Source: Yersinia aleksiciae (GTDB lineage Bacteria > Pseudomonadota > Gammaproteobacteria > Enterobacterales > Enterobacteriaceae). Taken from it: a stretch of DNA of 64,000 bases. The stretch lies in contig NZ_CP011975.1 of the NCBI RefSeq assembly GCF_001047675.1, positions 681,710 through 745,709 on the forward strand, read 5' to 3'. Position 1 is the stretch's first letter. Every line of letters starts with the position of its first letter. Under the pieces are notes generated by a model. That model was not told the origin of the DNA and ran no database searches. It saw only the letters and a program-made list of their open reading frames with translations. The translations under genes and the position numbers were made by a program. Of the stretch, positions 33,781 through 43,392 are shown in pieces.

Positions 33781-34251
33781 ATGAGCCCATTGAAAGCCGG
33801 TGATATAGCGCCGACGTTTAGTTTGCCCGACCAAGATGGCGAGCAAATTAGTTTGGCCGACTTCCAGGGACAACGTGTCTTGGTCTATTTTTATCCTAAA
33901 GCCATGACACCGGGCTGTACTGTTCAGGCCTGTGGTCTGCGGGACAACATGGATGAATTGAAGAAAGCGGGCGTCGAAGTGTTGGGTATTAGCACCGATA
34001 AACCTGAAAAGTTGTCACGTTTCGCGGAGAAAGAACTGCTGAATTTCACTTTGCTGTCTGATGAAGATCATCAGGTTGCAGAGCAATTTGGCGTTTGGGG
34101 CGAAAAAAGTTTTATGGGTAAAACCTACGATGGTATCCACCGCATCAGCTTCTTAATTGATGCTGACGGTAAGGTGGAGCATGTGTTTGATAATTTCAAA
34201 ACGACTAACCACCACGATATTGTGATGGACTATTTGCGCCAAAGTGCCTAA
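33781..34251 (+). CDS. bcp: Thioredoxin-dependent thiol peroxidase Bcp
   Basis: A peroxiredoxin (156 residues) that reduces H2O2 and organic peroxides with thioredoxin. YFYPKAMTPGCTVQACGLRDN holds the peroxidatic Cys and, five residues on, the resolving Cys of the atypical two-Cys Bcp type; SFLIDADGKVEHVF ends the fold. Co-transcribed with gcvR, as in E. coli. Confidence 0.96.
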   Translation: MSPLKAGDIAPTFSLPDQDGEQISLADFQGQRVLVYFYPKAMTPGCTVQACGLRDNMDELKKAGVEVLGISTDKPEKLSRFAEKELLNFTLLSDEDHQVAEQFGVWGEKSFMGKTYDGIHRISFLIDADGKVEHVFDNFKTTNHHDIVMDYLRQSA

Positions 34252-34284
34252 GTCGTTTCGTTCTCACGGTGCCCCATAAAAAGC

Positions 34285-34313
34285 AAAAAAGAGCGTTTAA
34301 ACGCTCTTTTTTA
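34285..34313 (+). terminator. Terminator of gcvR-bcp
   Basis: AAAAGAGCGTTT / AAACGCTCTTTT perfect stem with T-run, 35 bp after the bcp stop; also suited to the converging perM transcript. Confidence 0.9.
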
Positions 34314-34364
34314 TTGGCTCAACTCACTGTTTATTCAGCCAAAAAAACTATCACGATCCGTTAA

Positions 34365-35429
34365 TCAATCCGCCTCAAGTGCAAGCTCTTCCGGCCAGGC
34401 ATGGATCACGGCTTTGACCAAGGTCGCCAGCGGGATGGCAAAGAATACCCCCCAAAAGCCCCACATACCGCCAAAAATAATGACAGACAGAATAATCACC
34501 AGCGGATGGAGATTAACGGCTTCCGAGAACAACACTGGCACCAGCAAATTGCCATCCAGCCCCTGCACCACCAGATAAGCGACAAAAAGGGTCCAGAAAT
34601 CAGCACCAAGCCCCCACTGGAATAGCGCCACCAGCACCACCGGAATGGTGACAATTACCGCGCCAATATAGGGAATCAAAACCGAGAAGCCGACCAGTAC
34701 CGCCAATAACAGTGAGTAATTCATGCCCATAATAAAGAACACTAAATAGGTAGCGATGCCGACAACGACCATCTCCACCACTTTGCCGCGAATATAGTTG
34801 GTGATCTGTTGGTTCATTTCCAGCCAGACCTGCCCGGCAAGACCTCGATTGCGCGGTAAAACACGGCGCACAGCATTCAACATCTGCTCTTTGTCTTTGA
34901 GCAGGAAAAACAGCATCAGTGGCACTAAAATCAAATAGATCGCCAATGTCAGCAGGCCGATCAATGAGGCAACCGAGAATTTAACGACAGACTCTCCCAT
35001 GCCGGATAGCTTGTTGCGCAGGTTTTCCGCCATCATATCGACGATACCGGCATCCACCAGTGCGGGATAACGCGAGGGCAAGGTTTGAGCAAATGCGTTG
35101 AATTTATTTAGCATTTTCGGCATGTCTGATATCAGATTATTGCCTTGTTGCCAGACCGTCGGTGCCACAACAAACACCGCCAACAGCATGATACTGCCGA
35201 AAACCACCAGTACGATAGTGGCGGCCCAAAGGCGTGAGCAGCCAATACGCTGTAATCGGGCCGTTGGCCACTCCAACAGGTAAGCCAACACGATTGCCGC
35301 CAGGAGTGGAGCCAAAATACCGCTGAAAAAATAGAGAATACAGAATCCAGCCAACAGAATAACCAGTAAAGCGATAACCTGCGGGTCGGTAAAACGACGA
35401 CGGTACCATTGTAACAACAGCTCTAGCAT
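34365..35429 (-). CDS. perM: AI-2E family transporter PerM (putative permease)
   Basis: A 354-residue inner-membrane protein of the UPF0118/AI-2 exporter family with about seven spans: hydrophobic stretches at VIALLVILLAGFCILYFFSGI, IVLVVFGSIMLLAVFVV and three more in the second half. LVGFSVLIPYIGAVIVTIPV and FGGMWGFWGVFFAIPLATLV are family hallmarks. The transported compound of PerM is not established. The ATG at 35429 has AAGGAGC and is preferred to the start eight codons upstream. Confidence 0.9.
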   Translation of the reverse strand: MLELLLQWYRRRFTDPQVIALLVILLAGFCILYFFSGILAPLLAAIVLAYLLEWPTARLQRIGCSRLWAATIVLVVFGSIMLLAVFVVAPTVWQQGNNLISDMPKMLNKFNAFAQTLPSRYPALVDAGIVDMMAENLRNKLSGMGESVVKFSVASLIGLLTLAIYLILVPLMLFFLLKDKEQMLNAVRRVLPRNRGLAGQVWLEMNQQITNYIRGKVVEMVVVGIATYLVFFIMGMNYSLLLAVLVGFSVLIPYIGAVIVTIPVVLVALFQWGLGADFWTLFVAYLVVQGLDGNLLVPVLFSEAVNLHPLVIILSVIIFGGMWGFWGVFFAIPLATLVKAVIHAWPEELALEAD

Positions 35430-35778
35430 CCGAAATTGCTCCTTAAGTACCATGAGGAATCCGCAAATTGGCGAACGCCTTAAACCGCCTCGCTCAGCAG
35501 AGGCATAACCCGAAGGTAAAATTTATGTGTCGTCTCTTCCATAGCGCCATTGCCTAGGTATCCATTAAGTTATAACTATTTCTTTATAATCGCAGGCTGG
35601 CTAAGATAGTCACATGTCTCAGCAATAGATGCTGATCTTAGCTTTTGACCTATTTGAACCTATTTTTGTGATATAGCTCGCTTTCGTGATGATTGTACTG
35701 GAGAGCAGAGCCAGGAAGAAGAACTCTTACACATCTCGGGGTCTAATTGTCATTACATTAGCAGGAGCAGCTTCAGTT
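35430..35778. other. Divergent perM/bepA intergenic region
   Basis: About 350 bp, A+T-rich in the middle, expected to hold both promoters. The bepA frame is open through its last 93 bases. I see no repeat, RNA gene or operator. Confidence 0.4.
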
Positions 35779-37281
35779 ATGACTTATCGGTTTAGTAAAA
35801 CAGGTCGGTTTAATAAAACAGGCCGATTAAGCAAGACAGTGCTCGCAACACTGCTCAGTAGCTTGCTGCTCACCAGCACAATACCCGCTAGCGCTGAGAC
35901 ACAAGACCTGCTGCCCGATATCGGTACTTCAGCGGGTGCCACCTTGAGCATCGATCAGGAACTGGCGATGGGGGATTTCTATGTCCGCCAAATGCGTGCC
36001 AGTACGCCACTTATTTATGACCCGTTATTGACGCAGTATATCAATACGCTGGGTAACCGGCTGGTTGCCAATGCCAACTCAGTCCGCACCCCCTTCCATT
36101 TCTATTTGGTCAATAATGACCAGATTAACGCCTTTGCTTTCTTTGGTGGCAACGTGGTGCTCCACTCCGCACTATTCCGTTATACCGATAACGAGAGTGA
36201 ACTGGCATCAGTATTAGCTCATGAAATATCTCATGTGACCCAACGCCATTTGGCGCGGGCCATGGAAGAGCAGCAACGTATGGCTCCTCTAACGTGGGTC
36301 GGGGTTTTAGGCTCGATCCTGTTGACGATGGCCAGCCCACAAGCCGGTATGGCGGGTTTAAGCGGCACGCTGGCGGGTGCTCAGCAAGGTATCATCAGCT
36401 TTACTCAAGGCAATGAGCAGGAAGCAGACCGCATTGGTATTCAGGTACTGCAACGTTCGGGCTTTGACCCGCAAGCCATGCCTAATTTCCTGCAAAAACT
36501 GGCCGATCAGTCACGATATGCATCAAAACCGCCGGAAATGCTGCTGACTCACCCCTTACCCGATAGTCGCTTGTCTGATGCACGTAACCGCGCCAACCAA
36601 ATGAAGCCGCACCCTATCGCTTCATCACAAGATTATTTATTCGCCAAAGTTCGTATTCTTGGCATGTATGGCTCAACGGAAAATAGCCTGACCCCAGACC
36701 TGCTGGAAACGCTGAGCAAAGGCACAGTGCGCGAACAGCTGGCCGCCAAGTATGGTCAAGCCATCTTGCTGTATCAGGCCAAAAAATACGACGAAGCTCG
36801 CAATCAGTTACAGCCGCTGCTAACACAGCAACCGGGCAATATTTGGTTCCTCGATTTGATGACCGATATTGATTTGGGGCAAAACAAAGCGGCAGCAGCC
36901 ATTTCCCGCCTGCAAGCTGCCACTGCAAAGCAGAATGATGAGCCAGTATTGCAGCTCAATCTGGCCAACGCCTATGTTCAGGGGGGGCAACCGGCAGCTG
37001 CCATCAAGATACTGCATCGCTATACTTTCGCTAATCCGAACGACCCGAACGGTTGGGATCTGTTGGCACAAGCGGCGGCGGCATTGAATTTACGCGATCA
37101 GGAGCTGGCCGCTCGAGCAGAAAGTTTGGCATTAAGTGGCAAGTTGACACAGGCCATTGGGCTACTTAGCGATGCCAGCGCACGGGTGAAATTAGGCAGT
37201 CTGGAGCAAGCGCGTTATGACGCCCGTATTGACCAATTACGCCAGTTGAATGAGCGCTTCCGTAAATACCAGAAAACCTGA
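35779..37281 (+). CDS. bepA: Periplasmic metalloprotease/chaperone BepA
   Basis: BepA (YfgC) is an M48 protease with a TPR tail that checks LptD and BAM-assembled proteins in the periplasm. The signal region ends [30 protein letters not shown] contains the HExxH zinc site, [14 protein letters not shown] the third ligand Glu, and the TPR region (about residues 330-470) has [32 protein letters not shown]. From the ATG at 35779 it is 500 residues (E. coli 487). The excess is an N-terminal repeat [18 protein letters not shown] just before the signal core. Confidence 0.95.
   Translation: MTYRFSKTGRFNKTGRLSKTVLATLLSSLLLTSTIPASAETQDLLPDIGTSAGATLSIDQELAMGDFYVRQMRASTPLIYDPLLTQYINTLGNRLVANANSVRTPFHFYLVNNDQINAFAFFGGNVVLHSALFRYTDNESELASVLAHEISHVTQRHLARAMEEQQRMAPLTWVGVLGSILLTMASPQAGMAGLSGTLAGAQQGIISFTQGNEQEADRIGIQVLQRSGFDPQAMPNFLQKLADQSRYASKPPEMLLTHPLPDSRLSDARNRANQMKPHPIASSQDYLFAKVRILGMYGSTENSLTPDLLETLSKGTVREQLAAKYGQAILLYQAKKYDEARNQLQPLLTQQPGNIWFLDLMTDIDLGQNKAAAAISRLQAATAKQNDEPVLQLNLANAYVQGGQPAAAIKILHRYTFANPNDPNGWDLLAQAAAALNLRDQELAARAESLALSGKLTQAIGLLSDASARVKLGSLEQARYDARIDQLRQLNERFRKYQKT
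35788..35841 (+). repeat. Three tandem 18-bp repeats at the bepA N-terminus
   Basis: Three consecutive 18-bp units (CGGTTTAGTAAAACAGGT and two variants) encode [12 protein letters not shown] and RLSKTV, lengthening the basic n-region of the signal peptide. The third copy is the most diverged. Confidence 0.85.
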
Positions 37282-37355
37282 TGAGATCGAGTTAATCTTG
37301 CTGACTGCCTGCAACATGGCGGTCAGCTCAAGGCTCTATAGCAAGGAAAGTTACC

Positions 37356-37712
37356 ATGAAAGATGTCACTATTTATCATAATCCACGCTGCTCCAAAAGC
37401 CGGGAAACCCTCGCGCTCGTTGAACAGCAGGGTATTCAGCCACAAGTGGTCTTGTATTTAGACACGCCGCCGTCAGTGGCGACGTTAAAAGAGTTACTGC
37501 AACAGTTGGGTTTTAGTGATGCACGGCAATTGATGCGGACCAAAGAGGAAGGCTACAAAGAGCTGAATTTGGCAGACCCATCACTGACGCAAGATCAGTT
37601 GCTGCAAGCCATGAGCGACAATCCCAAACTAATCGAGCGCCCGATCGTGGTTTATCAAGGCAAAGCACGAATTGGCCGCCCGCCAGAGCAAGTGTTGGAA
37701 ATTTTGCCATGA
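37356..37712 (+). CDS. yfgD: ArsC-family thioredoxin-fold protein YfgD
   Basis: A 118-residue protein of the glutaredoxin-dependent arsenate reductase family. IYHNPRCSKSRETLALV carries the active-site cysteine after NPRCSKSR, and NPKLIERPIVV has the basic residue of the family. It matches E. coli YfgD; no ars operon is nearby, so an arsenate role is inferred only from the family. It follows bepA and converges with hda. Confidence 0.92.
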   Translation: MKDVTIYHNPRCSKSRETLALVEQQGIQPQVVLYLDTPPSVATLKELLQQLGFSDARQLMRTKEEGYKELNLADPSLTQDQLLQAMSDNPKLIERPIVVYQGKARIGRPPEQVLEILP

Positions 37713-37742
37713 AGTGGTCAATCACCACGAGATAGTCAGTCT

Positions 37743-37768
37743 CCCCTGCAACGTCAAAGACGCAGGGG
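37743..37768. terminator. Hairpin between convergent yfgD and hda
   Basis: CCCCTGC / GCAGGGG stem with a 12-base loop in the 57-bp gap; no clear T-run on either side. Confidence 0.4.
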
Positions 37769-37769
37769 A

Positions 37770-38471
37770 TTACAATCCCAGAATCTCTTTCACAAACGGA
37801 ATAGTCAGTTTACGTTGGGCGGTAATAGAAGCCCGATCAAGCTGATCGAGTGTCGTAAACAGGGTGCGCATCTCCCGATCCAGTCGCTTTAGCAAAAAGC
37901 GGCCAACGTCTTCCGGCAACTCAAATCCACGCAACTTGGCGCGTAGCTGTAAAGCCTGCAACTTTTCATCATCGGATAGCGGCTGCAATTTATAGATCTG
38001 GCCCCAATCGAGGCGAGAAGCCAAATCAGGTAAACCGAGATTTAACTGCCGTGGCGGGCGATCACCGGTGATCAATAAACGGGTGCGGCCAGTTTCCACA
38101 ATGCGGTTATAGAGATTGAACATCGCCATTTCCCACTGCTCATCACCGGCAATACACTCGATATTATCGATACAGACCAGCGCTAACTGCTCCATGCCGT
38201 CCAGTACTTCCGGGACAAAGTAAGCACGTTTATCCAGCGGGACATAGCCGACAGCCTCGCCTTTTTGCGATAACTCCGCGCAAGCGGCATGTAACAGATG
38301 GCTACGGCCACCACCTTCGCGCGACCAGAAATAGATATAACTGCCGTGGGATTGATGAACAGCGGATTGGATCGCAGCTAATAGCGACGGGTTCTCACCC
38401 GGATAAAAACTGGCAAAAGTTTCATCATCGGGAAGATAAAGTGGCAGTGAAAGCTGTGCCGGCGTATTCAG
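37770..38471 (-). CDS. hda: DnaA regulatory inactivator Hda, CTG start
   Basis: Hda is an AAA+ protein that, with the sliding clamp, stimulates DnaA-ATP hydrolysis and prevents re-initiation. Family similarity begins [21 protein letters not shown], with the clamp-binding QLSLPL, then [15 protein letters not shown] (P-loop region), [17 protein letters not shown] and [12 protein letters not shown]. Reading from the CTG at 38471 gives exactly 233 residues, the E. coli length. GAGGTG lies at proper distance, and an in-frame TGA sits four codons upstream. No ATG, GTG or TTG occurs in frame before residue 93, so CTG is the likely start, as I recall for E. coli hda. Confidence 0.93.
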   Translation of the reverse strand: MNTPAQLSLPLYLPDDETFASFYPGENPSLLAAIQSAVHQSHGSYIYFWSREGGGRSHLLHAACAELSQKGEAVGYVPLDKRAYFVPEVLDGMEQLALVCIDNIECIAGDEQWEMAMFNLYNRIVETGRTRLLITGDRPPRQLNLGLPDLASRLDWGQIYKLQPLSDDEKLQALQLRAKLRGFELPEDVGRFLLKRLDREMRTLFTTLDQLDRASITAQRKLTIPFVKEILGL

Positions 38472-38624
38472 AAAAGCACCTCAACCAACAAAACGGGCGG
38501 GAAAACAGAGTCAGCTTAACACAAAAAGCAACGACAGCATAAAAACCTGATCTGGGGCAAAAAACTGGCCGAACCGACATATAAGTGATCCAAAGGCAAC
38601 CACGGCTCGGCCAGATTTCACTTT

Positions 38625-39911
38625 TTATTGCGCAGACTTATCTTCCTCTGCATCAAAAATTTCTTCTTCCTTGCGGAACAAGCTGATCACTTTGAACAAC
38701 AGGCTCAGACCGATACCCACCACTGTCGCCAGCGCCATGCCTTTAAGTTCAGTGGCACCAATGTTCACTTTCGCGCCACTGACCCCAATGATCAAGATGA
38801 CCGAGGTTAAAATCAGGTTTTGTGCCTTGTTATAGTCAACTTTTGACTCGATCAACACACGGATACCTGATGCGGCAATCACGCCGTACAACAGCAGTGA
38901 AACACCCCCCATGACAGGGACAGGCACAGCCTGAATGGCGGCGGCAAGCTTACCGACACAAGAGAGCATAATCGCCAGAATCGCCGCACCACCGATAACC
39001 CAAGTGCTATAAACGCGGGTGATCGCCATCACACCGATATTTTCGCCATAAGTGGTATTCGGCGTGGAGCCGAAGAAGCCGGAGATGACAGTAGAGATAC
39101 CGTTGGCAAACATCGAACGGTGCAGACCGGGGTCACGAATTAAGTCTTTTTTCACGATATTGGCGGTCACCACCAGATGCCCGATATGCTCGGCAATCAC
39201 CACCAGCGCCGCAGGCAAGATGGTCAGAATGGCAAACCACTCAAAACGTGGGGTATAGAAGGTCGGCAAAGCAAACCAATGGGCTTCGCTAATTGGCGTT
39301 AAATCAACCACACCCATCACGAATGCCAGAGCATAACCGACCAGCACGCCAATCAGAATCGGAATGATGGCGAAGAAGCCACGAAACATCACCGAGCCTA
39401 AGATGGTCACACCCAAGGTCACCATTGAGATGATGATGGTGGTTGAATCTACCGTCACCCCTTGTGCAGGCAGTAACCCTGCCATGCCAGCAGCAACACC
39501 GGCTAACTCTAGACCAATAACGGCGACAATCGCCCCCATCGCCGCCGGAGGGAATATCACATCCAGCCAGCCAGTACCGGCCTTTTTCACAATCAGTGCC
39601 ACCAGACAGAACAGCACGCCGCACATGATAAAACCACCCAAGGCGACTTCGTATCCTAATGGTAATAACAGTAACACCGGCGAAATAAACGCAAAGCTGG
39701 ACCCCAGATAAGCCGGAATTTTGCCCTTACAGATGAACAGATAGAGCAAGGTGCCGATACCGTTGAACAGCAGCACCGTGGCTGGATTAATTTTAAACAG
39801 GATAGGAACTAAAACTGTGGCACCGAACATAGCGAACAAATGTTGAAAACTCAGGGGGATCGTCTGGAGCAGCGGTGGACGCTCGCTGACGCCAATGGTG
39901 CGACGGCTCAT
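38625..39911 (-). CDS. uraA: Uracil permease UraA
   Basis: A 428-residue inner-membrane uracil:H+ symporter of the NCS2/NAT family with about fourteen spans. FQHLFAMFGATVLVPIL, YLGSSFAFISPVLLL and the substrate/proton site VIAEHIGHLVVTANIV are visible, and the C-terminal tail is charged (RKEEEIFDAEEDKSAQ). It is downstream of upp, separated by a terminator-like hairpin. Confidence 0.96.
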   Translation of the reverse strand: MSRRTIGVSERPPLLQTIPLSFQHLFAMFGATVLVPILFKINPATVLLFNGIGTLLYLFICKGKIPAYLGSSFAFISPVLLLLPLGYEVALGGFIMCGVLFCLVALIVKKAGTGWLDVIFPPAAMGAIVAVIGLELAGVAAGMAGLLPAQGVTVDSTTIIISMVTLGVTILGSVMFRGFFAIIPILIGVLVGYALAFVMGVVDLTPISEAHWFALPTFYTPRFEWFAILTILPAALVVIAEHIGHLVVTANIVKKDLIRDPGLHRSMFANGISTVISGFFGSTPNTTYGENIGVMAITRVYSTWVIGGAAILAIMLSCVGKLAAAIQAVPVPVMGGVSLLLYGVIAASGIRVLIESKVDYNKAQNLILTSVILIIGVSGAKVNIGATELKGMALATVVGIGLSLLFKVISLFRKEEEIFDAEEDKSAQ

Positions 39912-39954
39912 TCTTCTATCCTCTTCAATGGTGTGGTTTATGCTAAAAATGATT

Positions 39955-39982
39955 CAAAAAAAAGCCGACTATCGAGTCGGCT
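39955..39982 (-). terminator. Terminator/attenuator between upp and uraA
   Basis: On the minus strand AGCCGACT-CGAT-AGTCGGCT is followed by an eight-T run. It lies 9 bp after the upp stop and 44 bp before the uraA ATG, so it limits uraA expression relative to upp. Confidence 0.85.
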
Positions 39983-39990
39983 ATCATCGT

Positions 39991-40617
39991 TTATTTGGTT
40001 CCGAAAATCTTATCCCCGGCATCACCCAATCCAGGGATGATGTAACCCTGTTCATTCAGACCCTGATCGATAGACGCGGTGTATAACTCAACATCTGGAT
40101 GGGCTTCTTCCAACGCTTTAATACCTTCTGGTGCGGCAACCAATACCAAGACTTTGATGCTCTGGCAGCCCGCTTTCTTCAGCAAATCAATGGTCGCAAT
40201 CATCGAACCACCGGTTGCCAGCATTGGGTCAACAACTAATGCCATACGCTCATTGATATTTGAAACCAACTTCTGGAAGTAAGGTACTGGCTTGAGTGTC
40301 TCTTCATCACGATAGACACCGACCACGCTGATGCGGGCGCTCGGTACATTTTCCAACACCCCTTCCATCATGCCCAAACCGGCACGCAGAATAGGCACTA
40401 CAGTGATTTTCTTACCTTTAATCTGTTCAACTTCAACCGGCCCGTTCCAACCTTCGATGGTCACTTTTTCAGTTTCCAAATCGGCAGTTGCCACGTAAGT
40501 CAGTAAACTCCCCACTTCAGACGCTAACTCGCGAAAACGCTTTGTACTGATATCATTTTCACGCATCAAACCAAGTTTATGTTTTACTAGCGGGTGTTTC
40601 ACCTCAACGATCTTCAT
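39991..40617 (-). CDS. upp: Uracil phosphoribosyltransferase
   Basis: Upp converts uracil and PRPP to UMP in pyrimidine salvage. The 208-residue protein begins [19 protein letters not shown]. Conserved blocks include [17 protein letters not shown], the PRPP-binding loop [18 protein letters not shown], and the uracil site [23 protein letters not shown] precedes the ATG at 40617; an upstream extension of the frame is not coding-like. Confidence 0.97.
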   Translation of the reverse strand: MKIVEVKHPLVKHKLGLMRENDISTKRFRELASEVGSLLTYVATADLETEKVTIEGWNGPVEVEQIKGKKITVVPILRAGLGMMEGVLENVPSARISVVGVYRDEETLKPVPYFQKLVSNINERMALVVDPMLATGGSMIATIDLLKKAGCQSIKVLVLVAAPEGIKALEEAHPDVELYTASIDQGLNEQGYIIPGLGDAGDKIFGTK

Positions 40618-40771
40618 TATTTTTCTCCTGGTTAGGCGACTGGCGGCCAAAAAAATCGCGAGATTATACCGCCTTTTTTTTTGAACGCCACAATGAATAG
40701 CCTGATTCAGATCAATAGAAAATCATTATTAAGTCAAGAAAGCTAAAAATCAGCGTGATATCACAAGCTAC

Positions 40772-40787
40772 TCGCAAACGTTTGCCT
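40772..40787. promoter_or_regulatory. PurR operator upstream of purM
   Basis: TCGCAAACGTTTGCCT contains the perfect palindrome GCAAACGTTTGC and fits the PurR consensus ANGCAANCGNTTNCNT at all but the first base. TAGAAT at 40795-40800 is a plausible -10, placing the operator over the -35 region, as expected for repression of purMN by purines. Confidence 0.85.
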
Positions 40788-40816
40788 GCGCTGTTAGAAT
40801 TGTCGCGTTTTCTTCC

Positions 40817-40941
40817 TATACCCAAAATAATTGGCGTTGCAGGTCGGCAGCAAGCGAGCGAATCCCGACGAACTTATATCAGTAAGTCATTCGGGTGAGT
40901 GTGCGCAGCTAACAATCCTGCGGCTTCAAGTATGAAGGGTA
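40817..40941 (+). repeat. ERIC repeat in the purM leader
   Basis: 125 bp from TATACCC to GGGTA with the classical ERIC features: AATTGGCGTTGCAG, GGCAGCAAGCGAGCGAATCCC, the central AAGTCATTCGGGTGAGTG and CGGCTTCAAGTATGAAGGGTA. It lies between the PurR-controlled promoter and the purM start, 36 bp before the GTG. Confidence 0.92.
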
Positions 40942-40977
40942 AAAGCTCAAACAGCTAACCGCCGTGGGGACCTCGCA

Positions 40978-42018
40978 GTGACCAACAAAACCTCTCTCAG
41001 CTATAAAGACGCAGGTGTAGATATTGATGCCGGCAATGACCTTGTTGATCGCATAAAAGGTGTGGTTAAACAGACCCGTCGCCCAGAGGTCATGGGTGGA
41101 TTGGGCGGCTTCGGTGCCCTGTGCGCTTTGCCGCAGAAATACCGTGAACCTATTTTAGTTTCAGGCACCGATGGCGTGGGTACCAAACTGCGTCTGGCGA
41201 TGGACCTGAAACGCCACGATACCATCGGTATCGATTTAGTGGCCATGTGTGTCAACGACCTGGTTGTTCAAGGCGCTGAGCCACTGTTCTTCCTCGACTA
41301 CTTCGCCACCGGCAAACTGGATGTGGATACTGCCGCCAGTGTCATTACCGGTATCGCCGAAGGCTGCAAACAATCAGGTTGCGCACTGGTCGGCGGTGAA
41401 ACTGCCGAAATGCCGGGCATGTACCACGGCGAAGATTATGACGTTGCTGGCTTCTGTGTTGGCGTGGTCGAAAAATCTGAAATCATCGATGGCAGCAAAG
41501 TGACGCCGGGTGATGTTCTGGTGGCCTTAGGTGCCAGCGGTCCACACTCCAATGGTTATTCGTTGGTGCGCAAAATTCTAGAAGTCAGCAAGACCGATCC
41601 AGAACAGACACAGTTGGAAGGTAAATCACTGGCCGACCATCTACTGGAACCGACCAAAATCTACGTAAAATCCATTCTGAGCCTGATTGAACAACTTGAT
41701 ATTCATGCGATTGCTCACCTGACTGGTGGCGGCTTCTGGGAGAATATCCCACGCGTATTACCGCAAGGCACTCAAGCGGTTATCGATGAAGCGAGCTGGC
41801 AGTGGCCTGCAGTATTCAGCTGGTTACAGCAAGCTGGCAATGTTAGCCGCCACGAAATGTACCGCACCTTTAACTGTGGTGTCGGCATGGTCGTTGCTCT
41901 CCCTGCGGAACTGGCCGATAAAGCCGTTGAGTTGTTGACAGCATCGGGTGAAAAAGCCTGGAAAATCGGTGTCATCGCCGCCGCCGAAGGCGCTGAACAA
42001 GTTATTATCAATCCGTAA
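40978..42018 (+). CDS. purM: AIR synthetase (phosphoribosylformylglycinamidine cyclo-ligase)
   Basis: PurM closes the imidazole ring to give aminoimidazole ribotide, step 5 of purine synthesis. The 346 residues start at a GTG ([19 protein letters not shown]) and include [36 protein letters not shown] and [15 protein letters not shown]. The stop overlaps purN by one base (TAATG), so the two are co-translated. Confidence 0.97.
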   Translation: MTNKTSLSYKDAGVDIDAGNDLVDRIKGVVKQTRRPEVMGGLGGFGALCALPQKYREPILVSGTDGVGTKLRLAMDLKRHDTIGIDLVAMCVNDLVVQGAEPLFFLDYFATGKLDVDTAASVITGIAEGCKQSGCALVGGETAEMPGMYHGEDYDVAGFCVGVVEKSEIIDGSKVTPGDVLVALGASGPHSNGYSLVRKILEVSKTDPEQTQLEGKSLADHLLEPTKIYVKSILSLIEQLDIHAIAHLTGGGFWENIPRVLPQGTQAVIDEASWQWPAVFSWLQQAGNVSRHEMYRTFNCGVGMVVALPAELADKAVELLTASGEKAWKIGVIAAAEGAEQVIINP

Positions 42019-42659
42019 TGATAAAGAAAATTGTCGTTTTAGTCTCTGGCCAAGGAAGCAACTTGCAGGCACTGATAGATGCCCAGCAGCAAGGGCGGAT
42101 TTCAGGCCAGATTAGCGCGGTATTCAGCAATAACCCTGCGGCTTACGGGTTAGAACGTGCTGAGCTGGCGGGTATCCCACACCATGCGTTGGATGCTAAA
42201 GCCTTTGCTGATCGCGCCAGTTTCGATGCAGCATTGGCCCAAGCCATTGACCAGTATCAGCCGGATTTGCTGGTATTGGCTGGTTATATGCGCATTCTTA
42301 GCCCAGCGTTCGTGCAGCACTATGCTGGGCGGATGTTGAATATCCACCCCTCCCTGCTGCCCAAATATCCTGGCCTGCACACTCACCGCCAGGCACTGGA
42401 AAACGGCGATCAGGAGCACGGCACTTCAGTGCATTTTGTGACTGAGGAGCTGGATGGCGGCCCAGTGATCCTGCAAGCTAAAGTGCCTATATTCAGTGAT
42501 GACACTGAAGACGACGTGGTCGAGAGAGTGCAAACGCAGGAACACAGCATCTATCCGCTGGTGGTGGGTTGGTTTATCGATGGTCGTCTGAGTATGCGGA
42601 ATAACGCAGCGTGGCTGGATGGTGAGTGCTTGCCTACTCAGGGCTATGCCGCTGAGTAA
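42018..42659 (+). CDS. purN: Glycinamide ribonucleotide formyltransferase
   Basis: PurN transfers a formyl group from 10-formyl-tetrahydrofolate to GAR. KIVVLVSGQGSNLQALI is the phosphate-binding start; VLAGYMRILSPAFV, NIHPSLLPKYPGLHTH (catalytic His region) and HGTSVHFVTEELDGGPVI with the catalytic Asp are intact. 213 residues (E. coli 212). Second gene of the PurR-controlled purMN unit. Confidence 0.97.
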   Translation: MIKKIVVLVSGQGSNLQALIDAQQQGRISGQISAVFSNNPAAYGLERAELAGIPHHALDAKAFADRASFDAALAQAIDQYQPDLLVLAGYMRILSPAFVQHYAGRMLNIHPSLLPKYPGLHTHRQALENGDQEHGTSVHFVTEELDGGPVILQAKVPIFSDDTEDDVVERVQTQEHSIYPLVVGWFIDGRLSMRNNAAWLDGECLPTQGYAAE

Positions 42660-42685
42660 AAATGGTGGTTAAATAGCTATTGATG

Positions 42686-42720
42686 AAAGGCGCTGCCATT
42701 TTATGGTGAGCGCCTTTTTT
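42686..42720 (+). terminator. Terminator of purMN
   Basis: AAAGGCGCT / AGCGCCTTTTTT stem with an inner GCCAT/ATGGT pairing, 26 bp after the purN stop. Confidence 0.88.
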
Positions 42721-42798
42721 AATTCTCTTGCGCTGACACCTTGTGCTAATAGTATAATTTTTATGGCAGCAACCGCTGTCGCCCTATGAGGAATCAGT

Positions 42799-43344
42799 AT
42801 GTCTACCACTAGCAGCGTCCGTTTACGCCCACTTGAACGGGATGATCTGCCGTTTGTCCATCAGCTAGATAACAATGCCAGTGTTATGCGTTATTGGTTC
42901 GAGGAACCTTATGAGGCATTTGTCGAACTGTCTGATTTGTACGATAAACATATTCATGACCAGAGTGAGCGCCGCTTTATTATTGAAAGTCAGGGCACCA
43001 AAGTCGGTTTGGTCGAGTTAGTTGAAATTAACCATATTCACCGTCGTGCTGAGTTTCAGATTATTATCGACCCAGCCCATCAGGGTAAAGGCCACGCGGG
43101 CACTGCGGCAAAACTGGCAATGGAATACGGTTTCTCTGTACTGAATTTGTACAAACTTTATCTGATTGTGGATAAAGAGAATAAAAAAGCCATCCATATC
43201 TACAGCAAATTAGGTTTTGAAGTGGAAGGTGAACTGAAGCAAGAGTTCTTTATCAATGGTGAATATCGTACTGTTATTCGTATGTGCATTTTTCAGCCAC
43301 AATACTTGGCTAAATATAAAACACCATCGATAAAGAATGCTTAA
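42799..43344 (+). CDS. speG: Spermidine N(1)-acetyltransferase
   Basis: A GNAT enzyme that acetylates spermidine (and spermine) to relieve polyamine toxicity. [51 protein letters not shown] and the acetyl-CoA loop [14 protein letters not shown] closely follow E. coli SpeG; 181 residues (E. coli 186). It has its own leader after the purMN terminator. Confidence 0.95.
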   Translation: MSTTSSVRLRPLERDDLPFVHQLDNNASVMRYWFEEPYEAFVELSDLYDKHIHDQSERRFIIESQGTKVGLVELVEINHIHRRAEFQIIIDPAHQGKGHAGTAAKLAMEYGFSVLNLYKLYLIVDKENKKAIHIYSKLGFEVEGELKQEFFINGEYRTVIRMCIFQPQYLAKYKTPSIKNA

Positions 43345-43356
43345 TAGATACCCACG

Positions 43357-43376
43357 TTGGGGCCACTTGGCCCCAA
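43357..43376. terminator. Hairpin between speG and the FliB-like genes
   Basis: TTGGGGCCA / TGGCCCCAA inverted repeat in the 48-bp convergent gap. It can stop transcripts from both sides, though the T-run is weak. Confidence 0.55.
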
Positions 43377-43392
43377 ATACTCAGCAGCAGAA

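Noticed and set aside
37770..38195. hda as a truncated pseudogene starting at the internal ATG
   Set aside because: The conserved N-terminus is intact upstream in the same frame from a CTG with a good ribosome-binding site.
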